Shown in pieces: positions 54,201-64,000 of a stretch of DNA of 64,000 nt. The stretch is from NCBI GenBank assembly GCA_005281725.1, contig SSBO01000012.1, positions 3,144,194-3,208,193 of the forward strand, in the 5' to 3' direction. Under the pieces are notes generated by a model, which worked only from the letters and a program-made list of their open reading frames with translations, was not told where the DNA came from and searched no databases. How positions within the stretch are numbered: the stretch's first letter is position 1; each line of letters starts with the position of its first letter. Made by a program: the position numbers and the translations under genes. The stretch is from Wuchereria bancrofti. Taxonomy: Eukaryota > Nematoda > Chromadorea > Rhabditida > Onchocercidae.

Positions 54201-56957
54201 AACTTGAATGTTTAACATCCATTTCTTTAGATAATATCAGGACAGCATGTTTGTCCAAATCAACATAGCGCTTCAACCTATGTTGAAGTGGAGATCATCG
54301 GAATACCAGCGGACTGTGCCAAAGAGAAAAGTAAAACAGTAAATCGAAATTCCGTGAATCCAATTTGGAATCACACTTCAACATTTCGGATCGCTTTCGT
54401 ATATCTAGCTTTTTTACGAATCGCTATCTGCGATAGCACAAGTGGCAGGTATTTCTTTCGTCCATTTTCCTCAACAGATAATTTGGTGTTGTGAAATTTT
54501 TTCTTGCCAGTTTGACCTGCGCCTTTTCATATGCATATTTTATTAGATGTATGGCACAACGAGTAGTTCCTGTGCGTTGTATTCGGGCAGGATATCGTCA
54601 TCTCCCATTACGAACATCCACAAATATACCGATGGATCAGGGAACCATATTTCTATATTCACATTTTGAACAAGAAGAACATATCTGTTTACATGACGAA
54701 GATAGTATTGTCAATTGTAATACTGATCAACAACTACAACCTCAGACACTTAATATCTGTCCGGTTCGGTTTTGTAGAAGTATCGGATTCCATTTATATT
54801 ACTTTACCTTACCTAATTTGTTAATATTTCAACGATCGCAAACACTTCAATAATAAAGTCGCTTATTTAAGACGGCAGCGATAAAAACAATTCCCATTCT
54901 CAAACGTCAGATTTTCGTACTGCGAATATCGGGCTTGCATAATGACGATACACCGGTTATTGTGCACGCTGAGTCATTTACCACAGTGAGAAATGTCATA
55001 CAAATGGTATGAATGTTAATTAGGTTTATTTGTATTCTAATCCAGTTCACTTAAAGTACTTCTGTTTTGATTTAATTAAGTAAATCTGAATATTCATTTA
55101 GGATGATAGATTCTAATATTTTGTACCAACTTTTTATAGGCACTTATAAATGCTGGAAAAAATGCGGATACAATTGAGGAATATGTTTTGGTTGAAGTAA
55201 GTAGCAATGAAATGTTGAGTAACAATGACGAACAACAAAATATGCAGTGCGGGTATCGTATTTTACCATCCAAGGAACCGATCATGGATTTTGTTGCATG
55301 CTGGAATGGTTCCATGCGTCGTTTCGTCATCAGGAAAAAGGGAACGGCGAGTTTATGCTTCATGACAGAATCGCACATGAAATCTTATAAAATTCACTCC
55401 TTTTAAATTCTGGTGTGAACTAATGGGCTTCCAATAACTTCTAGTATTTGTTCTAGGACCCTAGCGGTAGAGCTTGGATCAGTTCTATAATCAAGGGTGG
55501 TAGCGGAACACCGTCGTCATCGTCAACAATTCAATCACCATCTTGCGCTCAATCTCCTTTGGGGAGAAAAGCAAGTAATCGTTCCTTAGGACAACATACT
55601 ATGCTTCATAGAATAAAGTCTTTGGATCACTATGTTTTTAGCGAAAAGGAGATTACAACTGGTAATATCTTTTGCAGTACTCAGAAAGTAAAGAAACTTC
55701 TTGGACTACATAGTTTTCTTGGCTTTGAATAATTTGCTTTTTGAAGAACTTCAGTTTGAAATCAGTTGTTTCATTTTTACCATTTGTAATCTATTCATAG
55801 ATTTGCGTCCATTCACACGCACAATGAGCGGAACTTTTCTGATGTGTGTTCATAATGTTAGCAGACATCAACCGTACGTTATTCTTCGGGCGAGTATTTA
55901 CAGCACTGCTAACGATATCATCAAAGAAGTACCTCGTAATTTGCATTAAAACGAATAAAAATAAGAAAAGGTTTCTATAAAAGCGAGCTAAAAATCCTTA
56001 ACGCGGTGTAAACTTGAAGGATTAGGATGTTGACATACAAGAGGGTATGTTTCACGAAGCTTTAGGCATACGGAAGAAGCACTGCTTATTATGATTTTTT
56101 GTCTTTTTGGTGCTTCATTAGAGTTTAGAATCTTTAGTTTTCACTTGGCCTAGATGATGCACTTATCTAGTCTTTTATCTAAAATCGACAGAAACATTAA
56201 AATGGGAACAATGAAGATGTAAACAAATACAGCCGTCTTGCTATGAAAAACAATATCGAGTCAGTTGTTATTGGGACATCCATTAATTATTTTATGTTGA
56301 ACAGTATGTTTGCAATAGGTACAACAAACCTGCTAATATATAGGTCAACCGGAATTTTGACATTTACATTCACGACTTCACTTGTTTTTTGAATTTTTAA
56401 GGTTTTCTTGAAATCACAACAAGCAAATGTCACTGAATCAGAATACGTACTGGTTGAAGAAACAATGAAGCAACCAATTTCAACACAATCTAGATCAGTA
56501 GACCCGAACACTTCTGGGAATATTATCTTATTTGGAGGGAAAAGCATTGAAAGTTAGTTGACACTTTGGTCTTTTCAAAAAAATATGTTAGTGTATGAAT
56601 ACTTTAACAGAAAAATAAATTCTGTATCCCCCTTTTGCATTAATTTACTCATGTTAGAAATATCTACGAAAGATCTGAACACTTGAAAATACAGCATGCA
56701 ACAATGTACAGTAATTGTTCTACAGTAACTGTTTTGCAGCAGCAAAACCTTTTGAGTATAAAGGCGTCTCTATGAGAGTGCTGGCATCAAATGAAATTGT
56801 TTGGAAAGCGCAGAGTGCATGGAAAACACCTGGACGTTTCATCTTGGAAAATCGGGAATATACTATTCATTCAACTAGAGAAAAAGTGAAAAATTTATTG
56901 CAAGCACTCGAAAATGCGCATGTAAGTGCTGGTTTTTCACCACCAGTTAAATTTTAA
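39286..56957 (+). CDS. plc-1: Phospholipase C-epsilon with RasGEF, PLC X/Y, C2 and RA domains (about 1946 aa)
   Basis: Hydrolyses PIP2 to IP3 and diacylglycerol and carries a Ras-family exchange module. Exons: 39286-39384, 42480-42606, 44157-44252, 45209-45372, 45708-45845, 46192-46297, 46795-46898, 47040-47234, 47328-47525, 47629-47865, 48093-48290, 48490-48639, 48888-49077, 49172-49335, 49575-49765, 49978-50139, 50224-50348, 50525-50615, 50948-51065, 51146-51373, 51693-51917, 52004-52203, 52273-52340, 52419-52528, 52872-52955, 53116-53396, 53523-53835, 54231-54448, 54547-54763, 54872-55006, 55140-55346, 55457-55661, 55801-55928, 56402-56552, 56740-56957. RasGEF lies at about 80-345 ([13 protein letters not shown]), PH-like at about 400-625, EF-hands at about 780-960 and X at about 995-1145. 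X has SSHNTYL (His1007), ELD (Glu1037, Asp1039), HGHT (His1054) and SIEN, so the lipase looks active. Y lies at about 1240-1440, C2 at about 1450-1600 and the RA domains at about 1605-1715 and 1785-1935. The length is near that of C. elegans PLC-1. The first two exons rest on phase agreement only. The X-Y linker junctions (52203-53116) are the least certain. One intron (55347-55456) appears to begin with GC. Confidence 0.94.
41078..41257. repeat. Direct repeat of 23 bp in the second-exon intron of the phospholipase gene
   Basis: Exact copies of a word beginning ttatgtgtaattcatcag occupy 41078-41100 and 41235-41257. They lie in the 3.1-kb intron between the first two proposed plc-1 exons. Confidence 0.85.
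48793..48864 (+). repeat. Tandem duplication of 36 bp in a phospholipase intron
   Basis: 48793-48828 and 48829-48864 are abutting copies of a 36-bp unit starting aatttataaaaatatcct, with a single C/T difference. They sit in the intron 48640-48887, ending 23 nt before the splice acceptor. Confidence 0.9.
50430..50449. repeat. TA dinucleotide microsatellite
   Basis: About 20 bp of alternating T and A within the phospholipase intron 50349-50524. Confidence 0.85.
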
Positions 56958-56959
56958 GA

Positions 56960-59150
56960 AACTGTTTATTTTCGTTCACTAACATTTTCGCTCAATTTTT
57001 TTATCAAAGTTATTCTGCATCTATTTGTTATATAACGGTGTTTTCATTGCAAAGTTTCGACTTCACTTAGTGAAGCAAATTATTCCTAGAAAAAAGCTAT
57101 CGATACAAATCTCAGAAGTTTGCGCTTATAGGACATTAATTTCTGTTATAGAATTTTTGAACTTCTTTTATGTTTATTAGCATGGAAAAATTGTTGATCT
57201 TTATTACAGGTAGAAATTCCATTTATATTTTAATTTAATTTCTGTTAATTCTTTCGTTATTTCACTTTGATGACACCTTACGCATGTACATGAACGAAAT
57301 CCAAAAACATTGGTAAACATTTTTGTAACATCTGCTGACATTTTAGACAGAAAATCTTGGCAATTATTGTAAAGCATCTACTTTCAATCCGAACTTTAAT
57401 TCCAAATACACGCAGTCGTTCCTCTTAACAACATTGTCATGCATTAACCATGATCTCATTCTCATCCATCATAATCCTATTTCGATGAGAAACTGTGACA
57501 TTTCCCGTGACATAATAATGATTGGAAAAATAAAGATGCGAATATTTTCAAGTTGTACACTGGACAATGGTGCAATTGTCAAGCAACATTCCAAATTTAA
57601 TAGCATTTCTAAAGGTTCAAGTTCCTCTTTCTGCTTTTTCCTTCTGTTCTGTTCCTTTCGTCTAGTATCGGTATATAAGTCTAGAAATATTTAAGCTTTT
57701 CTTAAAGGACTAGACATGCACAAGCACAGGTTATACTCTGAGATTAACTACACAAATACGAGATGAAAGTGTGGGCTTAATGCCACATTTCAAAATTAAG
57801 AAATCTGGATTTACAGAATGGAATGCTGGGTTCTACCCAGCATTCCATTGAAAGCAGTGTGATCATGAAACTCACATGACAGCAAGAATAAATTCTTTTC
57901 GCGTGGTGTCATTTGGGATGCGGTATTTTTAGTTTCACGTGGAATCCTACCAGTGTTGCCATCCTGCTTGCTTCAATTTATTTGGTTTCCCGACTACAAA
58001 TTTCCGCTTATATTTTACGTCTCTCCTGTTATCACTTCCCACTACCGAATTCCACGCGTCCTGGTTATGACTTATTGCAAATAGTAAAGAATTGAAGTTC
58101 ACCAGCTGAAATCAAAAGCTTGTTCATATCCAGACTATGTTTCACTATATCCTCATATCACACAGTTACTCTAAACTTTAACACGATCCGAGTTTGCAAA
58201 TCATAATCACAGCTATCACATTTTTTCTACAACTTACGCATTCCGGTTCCTGTAGCATGCTTTTCTTGAATAAAATTTTCTAGCATGACGACTTGCCATC
58301 AATCCCGTACACCTATAATGATTTCTACTATGTGGAAAATATGAACTGAACAGGAAGACAAAGACATTTATAAAAATTGAGATAAAAAGTTAATACAGTG
58401 AGCAATAAGGAATTTCCGTTGAATCTTATTGGGTCAAGAATGATGTAAACACGCAGTACGAAGTTCCATTAAAAAAAAAAAAAATCAGAATCAGTGCATA
58501 AGACACCGCACATAATGCGCAGGACAATCGTGCTATTACCTTTGTATCATATTACAATGTCGAGATTTTCGCAGTAAACTCTTTTGAAGGGTATAGAAAA
58601 AATTGTTTAACTGTTTTGGAACAGATTTTTACAAATCCATTTTATAAAACATATCTTGCATGCTGTATTACACGAAGAACAAACATGAAACAGCATTCAA
58701 GAAAAGCTAAACGTGATGCAAATTTTAGAAGGACTACCAGGAAATAGTGTAAAAAAATGGATGGGGATGTTGAAAGGATAAAAACAAAATATCTGCAAGC
58801 CTGAGACACCATGATTATGCAACAATACATAATTCCTCAGAAATTTAGCAGTTTCGCAAGAAGCAGCAGATGAAGAATAAGGAGAAAACTTTGCCGTATA
58901 TTAGTAAAAAGCTTTGCCACATATTACTTCGAATAAAAGCAGAATTTTTCAAAAAAAAATGTTTGATTACTCAAATCTGATGGCTTCATTCCAAACAATA
59001 ATAAAACTAATATATAAAAAATTTTCCCAAAGACTATATCTTGTACCTCTACTCTATATCTTTTTGAAATGCAGAAATCAAAAAGTGAAAATGGGCAGAA
59101 AAACATTTAGAATGAGATAAATTTTAGGATAGTAAAAAGATTATGATGTA
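56960..59150. other. Intergenic stretch between convergent genes
   Basis: No gene is supported between the ends of the plus-strand phospholipase gene and the minus-strand gene that ends at 59153. It should hold both 3' UTRs. AATAAA occurs at 57530-57535 on the plus strand, far (about 570 bp) from the phospholipase stop, so its use is uncertain. A 15-bp-stem hairpin lies at 57817-57849. Confidence 0.6.
57817..57849. repeat. Hairpin with perfect 15-bp stem and 3-nt loop
   Basis: aatggaatgctgggt at 57817-57831 pairs exactly with 57835-57849 around the loop tct. It lies between two convergent genes. Confidence 0.9.
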
Positions 59151-59152
59151 TC

Positions 59153-62100
59153 TTATATGGTTGTATCATCTTCCTCTGTTTGTTCAATGACGCAATCGTT
59201 CAATTTAATTCGGAGTGGTTTTGCCTTTGGGTCCTAAAAAAAGGTAAACAATTCCAATATTTAATAGATTATTTTTTCATAAAACTAAGTCCTATATAAT
59301 TCTGATAATGTTCATGAAGTTCACATATTTACTTTAACAACCGGTAAGTGGCAGATAACGATTTAATGTGGACAACAGCAGTAGTCAGAAAACTATCACA
59401 ACTTTACTTTTCCTAGAAATGCTGAAATTATAACAGTTATAATTAAACTAACCCTGACAGTAATCTGTGTATCCATCAAATTAATTTTCAAATTCAATGG
59501 AACACTAGTCTTTTGATCATCACATATGAAAGCAGAAAGATGCATTAAAATAATATCATCAAGTGATGCTCGAAATCCCTCAATCTGCACCTGAAAAATC
59601 ATCTTGAAATTGTCACGAATATTAGATATTTCAACAAAACCTACCTTCTAACAACAAAGATACCATACTACGCACACATATGCATGCCTACAACCAGCGA
59701 ATCTTAATTCATCTTGCTACGAAGATATCAAAATTAAAAATGATGAAATTTGGACACTCCGTTCACTTCTCAACCGCAATAAATCCACTGCTTTTGAGAG
59801 AAATGAAGACAAAAGAAATTGTGAAACTAACAATTTCAAGGCTATCTGGAATTCGTAATGAAATTTCCAAATTTGAGGTTTCATATTGAAAACACTTACT
59901 TTTAGGGAAGATGTTTTAAGAATGTTCTGAACAATAAGAAAGAGTTTTTAGAAACTTGAAAAGGAAAATTTTCAGAAAAAAGACTAACTTTTATCGACAG
60001 AGGTTGTCCATCGGATGAACTAAATTGAAAATTAACGGTAGTTTTATCATTACCACTATTCATCTCATTATTTCTAGTAAAATCGCAGCTTCCTTGACTA
60101 TTTATTGCAGTATAAATGTCACCCAATTTCCTATTGAAAGACTGCTGAACTGTAATCCTGCAATTGGAATCATAGGAACTCAACGGTGCAGTATATTCAT
60201 TCGCATACAAAAACATATACTAACAAGTTTTTACAGCTACACCACAATGCTCAATATACCCAGTAAGATCATCTTTAATGATATTATCATAAAAAGTTTG
60301 TTAATGCTAAAATAACGTTGTTAAAATATTCATAGGACTTTTCAGTTCAATATCGTACATACTAACCCGAAAAAGAAACAAAGTAAAACAATGATGTTAA
60401 CTCGCCTCTTTCAGTTAACTAATTTCCCTAGTTCTTTAACTAATTATACCTTGCTTATCCTTCTCTAAATCTTAAATAACAAAATTTTCCGAAAAATTCA
60501 CAAAAAAAAACTACAAGTAACAATTATCTATAGATATTTTATGCTGGTAAAAAAGATCGACACAGTGGCATCAGCGGTAGTTAAGACATCCATCACTAGC
60601 TTGAAATACTTAACGATTAAGAAAACGTTTGAACTGTCCTTCATGATTTAATTATCAGATGAGAAAAATCTGCAAAACTCACTTCCTAATGTAACCAGCT
60701 CCCTGTGAAGCATTACTGAGCGATGATATCACCACATTCAAGTCGTTCATTATTGCAGAAACAACGTTCACCTACAAATCAATCCAAAAAATCTCATCCA
60801 AAAATTCCTAATTATCTGTTTGCTAATTAGATTCAGTGACTAATGTTGAGGAGATTAAAGATTCATACTGCATTAAAGTTTGTAAAATTCCATTCCCAAA
60901 TACTTGAATTTGAACTCTAATAATGGGTCATGAAATTACAACCTGTTGTTTCAGTTCTTTACACATCTTCTTCGGTTTCGATATTACTTCGTCAGCAAAG
61001 GCTTCTTCACCAATAACAACTTCTTAACAAAGAAAAAGATTACATCTTAATAATCAGAAAAAAATACATACGGTAGTTTTCTAATCTGACCGTAGTTTCT
61101 TCCATCAATAGAATAGCAGTTTCTTACTTCTTTATACGTTTAGAGTAATATTCATAACTTTCAGCAACAATTTAGAATCATGTAGAAGTAAATTTAGAAG
61201 TACGCAGCACGAAACATAGTTCTTATAATCTTGCAAAATTTCCATTTTCCAAACAAACGCTGATAATAATTACAAATGGACACTCCAAAGATTGATATCA
61301 AGACAGAAAACGTGACCCAATATTCCTAACTGTTCTTAGCATCGCTAAGACTTGTAGTATTTTCATTAGCACTCAATTTTCTGAGTAAAATAAAAGCTTA
61401 CCTTCAGCAAAAATGTCATCTTCAACATCGAACAGCATTAACTGTTGTTCTTCTGAAATATTTGTTGCAACCGACATTATTTCATCTTCTGCATCGACTA
61501 ATTCTACAAGATGAATAAGTTTCCAGAATTTTGTTTCATTTTTAAAAAGCAAATTATTCCAATCTGTGAGGAAGACGAAAAGTAAAATTGAAGACTTATA
61601 ATATTATTACTACAATCGGTATACTTTATGCTTTGGACGGTTTTGGACAATTCTAACGAATTATCGCCCTTTGGAGTTGGACCACTATTTTCTATTTCTG
61701 CTTATAAAACCAAAAAAATGGAAATAACAAACAAATGAAACACAAATAGAACCGTTATCTATTTGCTGTGAAAATTCCGAAAATCCTTCCAGAATATCAT
61801 TGTGGAATACCACTTTTTCACTTGCACTAGTCATTTCCTGCTTCGGGACATAGCCAGTTGGCGTCAAACATGCTGGGTGTAATCTTTCGTTTGTATCTAC
61901 AATTATCTGTTAACAATGATCCAGTACACCCTCAAACAAAAATAAAATTTGCAGAATTCAAATGATTATTAAAGTACTCGTAATTCACATTTTATATTTC
62001 AGAAAATTACCCTTTCGAGCACTTTGAACAAAATAACGTTACCTACAGGATACCAGAAAACAAATCAAAGAAATTCCAGACTAAGATTAAGCTGTTGCTA

Positions 62101-62821
62101 TCAAATTTAATGATAGTGAGCTTGAAAGCACCTAGGCATGAATGAATCAAGTGAAATGGAATCACCTTCTAATTATAAAAACTGAAAAAAAAAGATTGGA
62201 ACTGTAATATGCTCTACAGTAATATATCATTATGTCGCCAGAGAAATAAGAAAGAAAAATTCATACGATGGTTCAATTTTCAGTAGATAATATCAAACCT
62301 GTCTTCTTCAAACGTTTTCTATCACTAAAAAATCTGACTTGTTCCTTTCAAATGATCTAAAAACATTCCAAGCATAGACATGCAATCTTCTGATTAAGGA
62401 AACCCTGATGAAATTACCGAAAGCGGAATCAAGTCATCTAATACTTTATCCATTATTCGTAAGTTCAGTGGTAAATCTACATAAATTTTAGATCAACTTT
62501 AAAGGTCAGCTTTAAAATTTCCAGCAGAATGAGTAAAACAGCAAATATTTAATAATCTGTAGGTTTATAGCGCATTTGAACCTATAAATTAAACGGAATC
62601 TGTTTTAAAGTTGACATTACAGATGTTTTATCATAGAAGTTGCACTACAATAAGTTGATGGCATCTCAAACATAAGATTCTTTCCTTCGTTTTATTTATC
62701 AATATCAGTAAATTCCATTTTCTGCAGATGAACTGAAAGCTTAACCGTACCTGATACCAAATTCATAGAATTGTAAAACTAAGTTATTTATTACAAGTTT
62801 GGTCTGTCCCTCTTTAATGAT
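59153..62821 (-). CDS. 3' part of a gene resembling UHRF1BP1/BLTP3-type lipid transfer protein C-terminus
   Basis: Phase-consistent exons, in transcription order: 61503-61402, 61022-60943, 60771-60683, 60157-59989, 59590-59453, 59233-59153 (TAA at 59155-59153). Upstream, 61896-61753 joins 61700-61625 in phase, but the link from there to 61503 does not phase. Likely earlier exons are 62476-62418 and 62821-62751, also with an unresolved link. The end of the protein alternates amphipathic strand segments, for example VPLNLKINLMDTQITV followed by KPLRIKLND, preceded by an acidic, helical region (EELVDAEDEIMSV and VNVVSAIMNDL). This pattern recalls the terminal part of chorein-like, bridge-type lipid transfer proteins of the UHRF1BP1/BLTP3 group, which act at organelle contact sites. 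The family call is by resemblance only. The N-terminus is missing: it lies further right, possibly outside the window. Confidence 0.5.
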
Positions 62822-62829
62822 CTGCAAAG

Positions 62830-64000
62830 TTTAAAAACTTGAATTACAAGTTCTTTCAATCTTCACTTCAGTTTTGATAGTGCTCAGTACTGGTTAAGTC
62901 AGCGGAATAGCGCTACTTTTAGTTTAACATATAATAAAAGGAAGCTAAACGATTACTTTGAGTATTGCTCGTTCAACTTACCTGTATCTGATGATCATTC
63001 TAAGTTTTACAAGGACCACCATGGTCACCAAAGGAATAAAACGATGAGAAAGATATAAAACTTTAAAAAAAAAACTCCAGCCACAATTCTCATAAAATTA
63101 ATCATCATTACACATCGAAATATCTGTATACAATGTAACAAAATGAATATTACTGCAATTTTCACAAAGCCATTAACTGCAAGATTTCAAACAAAATGTA
63201 GAAATTAATTTTCTGACTGATATCACTTCTCATCCTATGCTGTAGATGAATTTGCACATTCAACTATCACTGGTTTGCATGCTTTTTAAAAGTTATCATT
63301 GTCATTTTACTACTGCGTAGCTATTTCTGTATTTTTTTAGCTGGACTGAAACAAGCGAATAAGCAATACTAAATGCATCGAAGAAAAAAATTAATATGTA
63401 ATAAAATAATGCACAAAATATAGTCATTTAAACATTTATCAAAATATGAATTCTGACTCCCTTCCTTTTTCTCTCAAAGGTTTGGCAAAACTCCTTTGAA
63501 GTGACAATTTTTTCATATTGTCAACGTTATTTTTTCATATATTAGCCAATATTTACAATCGGACTGCATACGGTACAATTTTATTGTCCATATAAGGCTA
63601 GTAAATGGAGAACATGTTTAAATGTGAAAGCAAACTCTTCTAGAGCAGTTGATTATGAATAAAGGTGATGTAAGTTGACAGGTTTGTAGAGTAGTTTGCA
63701 CAACGACTGTTAAGAATGTTGTAGAATTTAAGTGTGTGAAGAGCAGACACGATCACATTAATATTCTTTTCAAAAATTGTGGTAATGAATTTGATCTGTG
63801 ATGATATCAGGAAGTAAGCAATGACAGCAATTACTCTATCCACATGTCTTGTATTGGCCATTTGTCATATAAAACTACCATTTCTGAGGTTAAGTGTCCA
63901 TGTGGGATAGAAATAAACGAAGAAAAGAAAGGCAAAAGTAGGACACAAACCAAAAATTGGTGTCACAAATATGACCTGACCGAATGATGGATACCATCCC
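62830..64000. other. Right edge, no supported exon
   Basis: No exon is supported. This is probably intron or upstream sequence of the minus-strand gene that ends at 59153. The open frame at 63640-63861 (-) shows no family features. Confidence 0.5.

Noticed and set aside
1..64000. tRNA, rRNA, 5S/spliced-leader gene, CRISPR, bacterial insert or intact transposon
   Set aside because: Scanned by eye on both strands. No cloverleaf boxes, repeat-spacer arrays, transposase or reverse transcriptase motifs, or GC-shifted bacterial-like open frames were recognised.

Overview
The window is AT-rich nuclear DNA from a nematode, most likely a filarial (onchocercid) worm. Genes are split into many exons of about 60-310 bp. 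Introns end in the nematode-type TTTCAG/TTTTAG acceptor. The protein families match C. elegans genes closely (a muscle myosin regulatory light chain, a fused trehalose-6-phosphate synthase, and a phospholipase C-epsilon carrying a RasGEF domain). The exon models below were built by hand from splice signals, reading-frame phase and protein family motifs; no database search was run.

Layout, left to right. 1-8.2 kb is mostly gene-poor and AT-rich, with a 46-bp palindrome, a 130-bp fold-back and coding-like fragments around 2.2-3.0 kb that I cannot name. At 8.2-10.2 kb a small putative membrane protein (minus) sits head-to-head with a complete muscle myosin regulatory light chain gene (plus, 4 exons, 170 aa). 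10.3-15.0 kb is gene-poor, with one doubtful multi-exon candidate at 12.8-13.5 kb. At 15.0-18.1 kb (minus) is a complete 10-exon SLC17-family transporter (451 aa). 18.2-22.9 kb is intergenic. At 22.9-31.8 kb (minus) is a complete 26-exon trehalose-6-phosphate synthase (1363 aa) with a C-terminal HAD/TPP-like domain that keeps its signature residues. Just upstream of its start is a long AGT/AGC trinucleotide repeat. 32.3-39.3 kb is gene-poor. At 39.3-57.0 kb (plus) is a 35-exon phospholipase C-epsilon gene (about 1946 aa; RasGEF, PH-like, EF-hands, PLC X and Y, C2, two RA domains), the orthologue of C. elegans plc-1. 57.0-59.1 kb is intergenic. At 59.15-62.8 kb (minus) is the 3' part of a gene that resembles the C-terminal region of UHRF1BP1/BLTP3-type bridge-like lipid transfer proteins; its 5' part is unresolved.

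The genes do not form an obvious operon and look like independent loci. Several start codons lie 5-20 nt after a good splice acceptor, as expected for spliced-leader trans-splicing. I recognised no tRNA, rRNA, CRISPR, bacterial (for example Wolbachia-derived) or intact transposon sequence. The most noteworthy points are two introns whose frames work only with GC-AG boundaries, a fossil partial exon duplication inside the trehalose synthase gene, retained HAD motifs in that enzyme's C-terminal domain, and several long perfect or interleaved inverted repeats.
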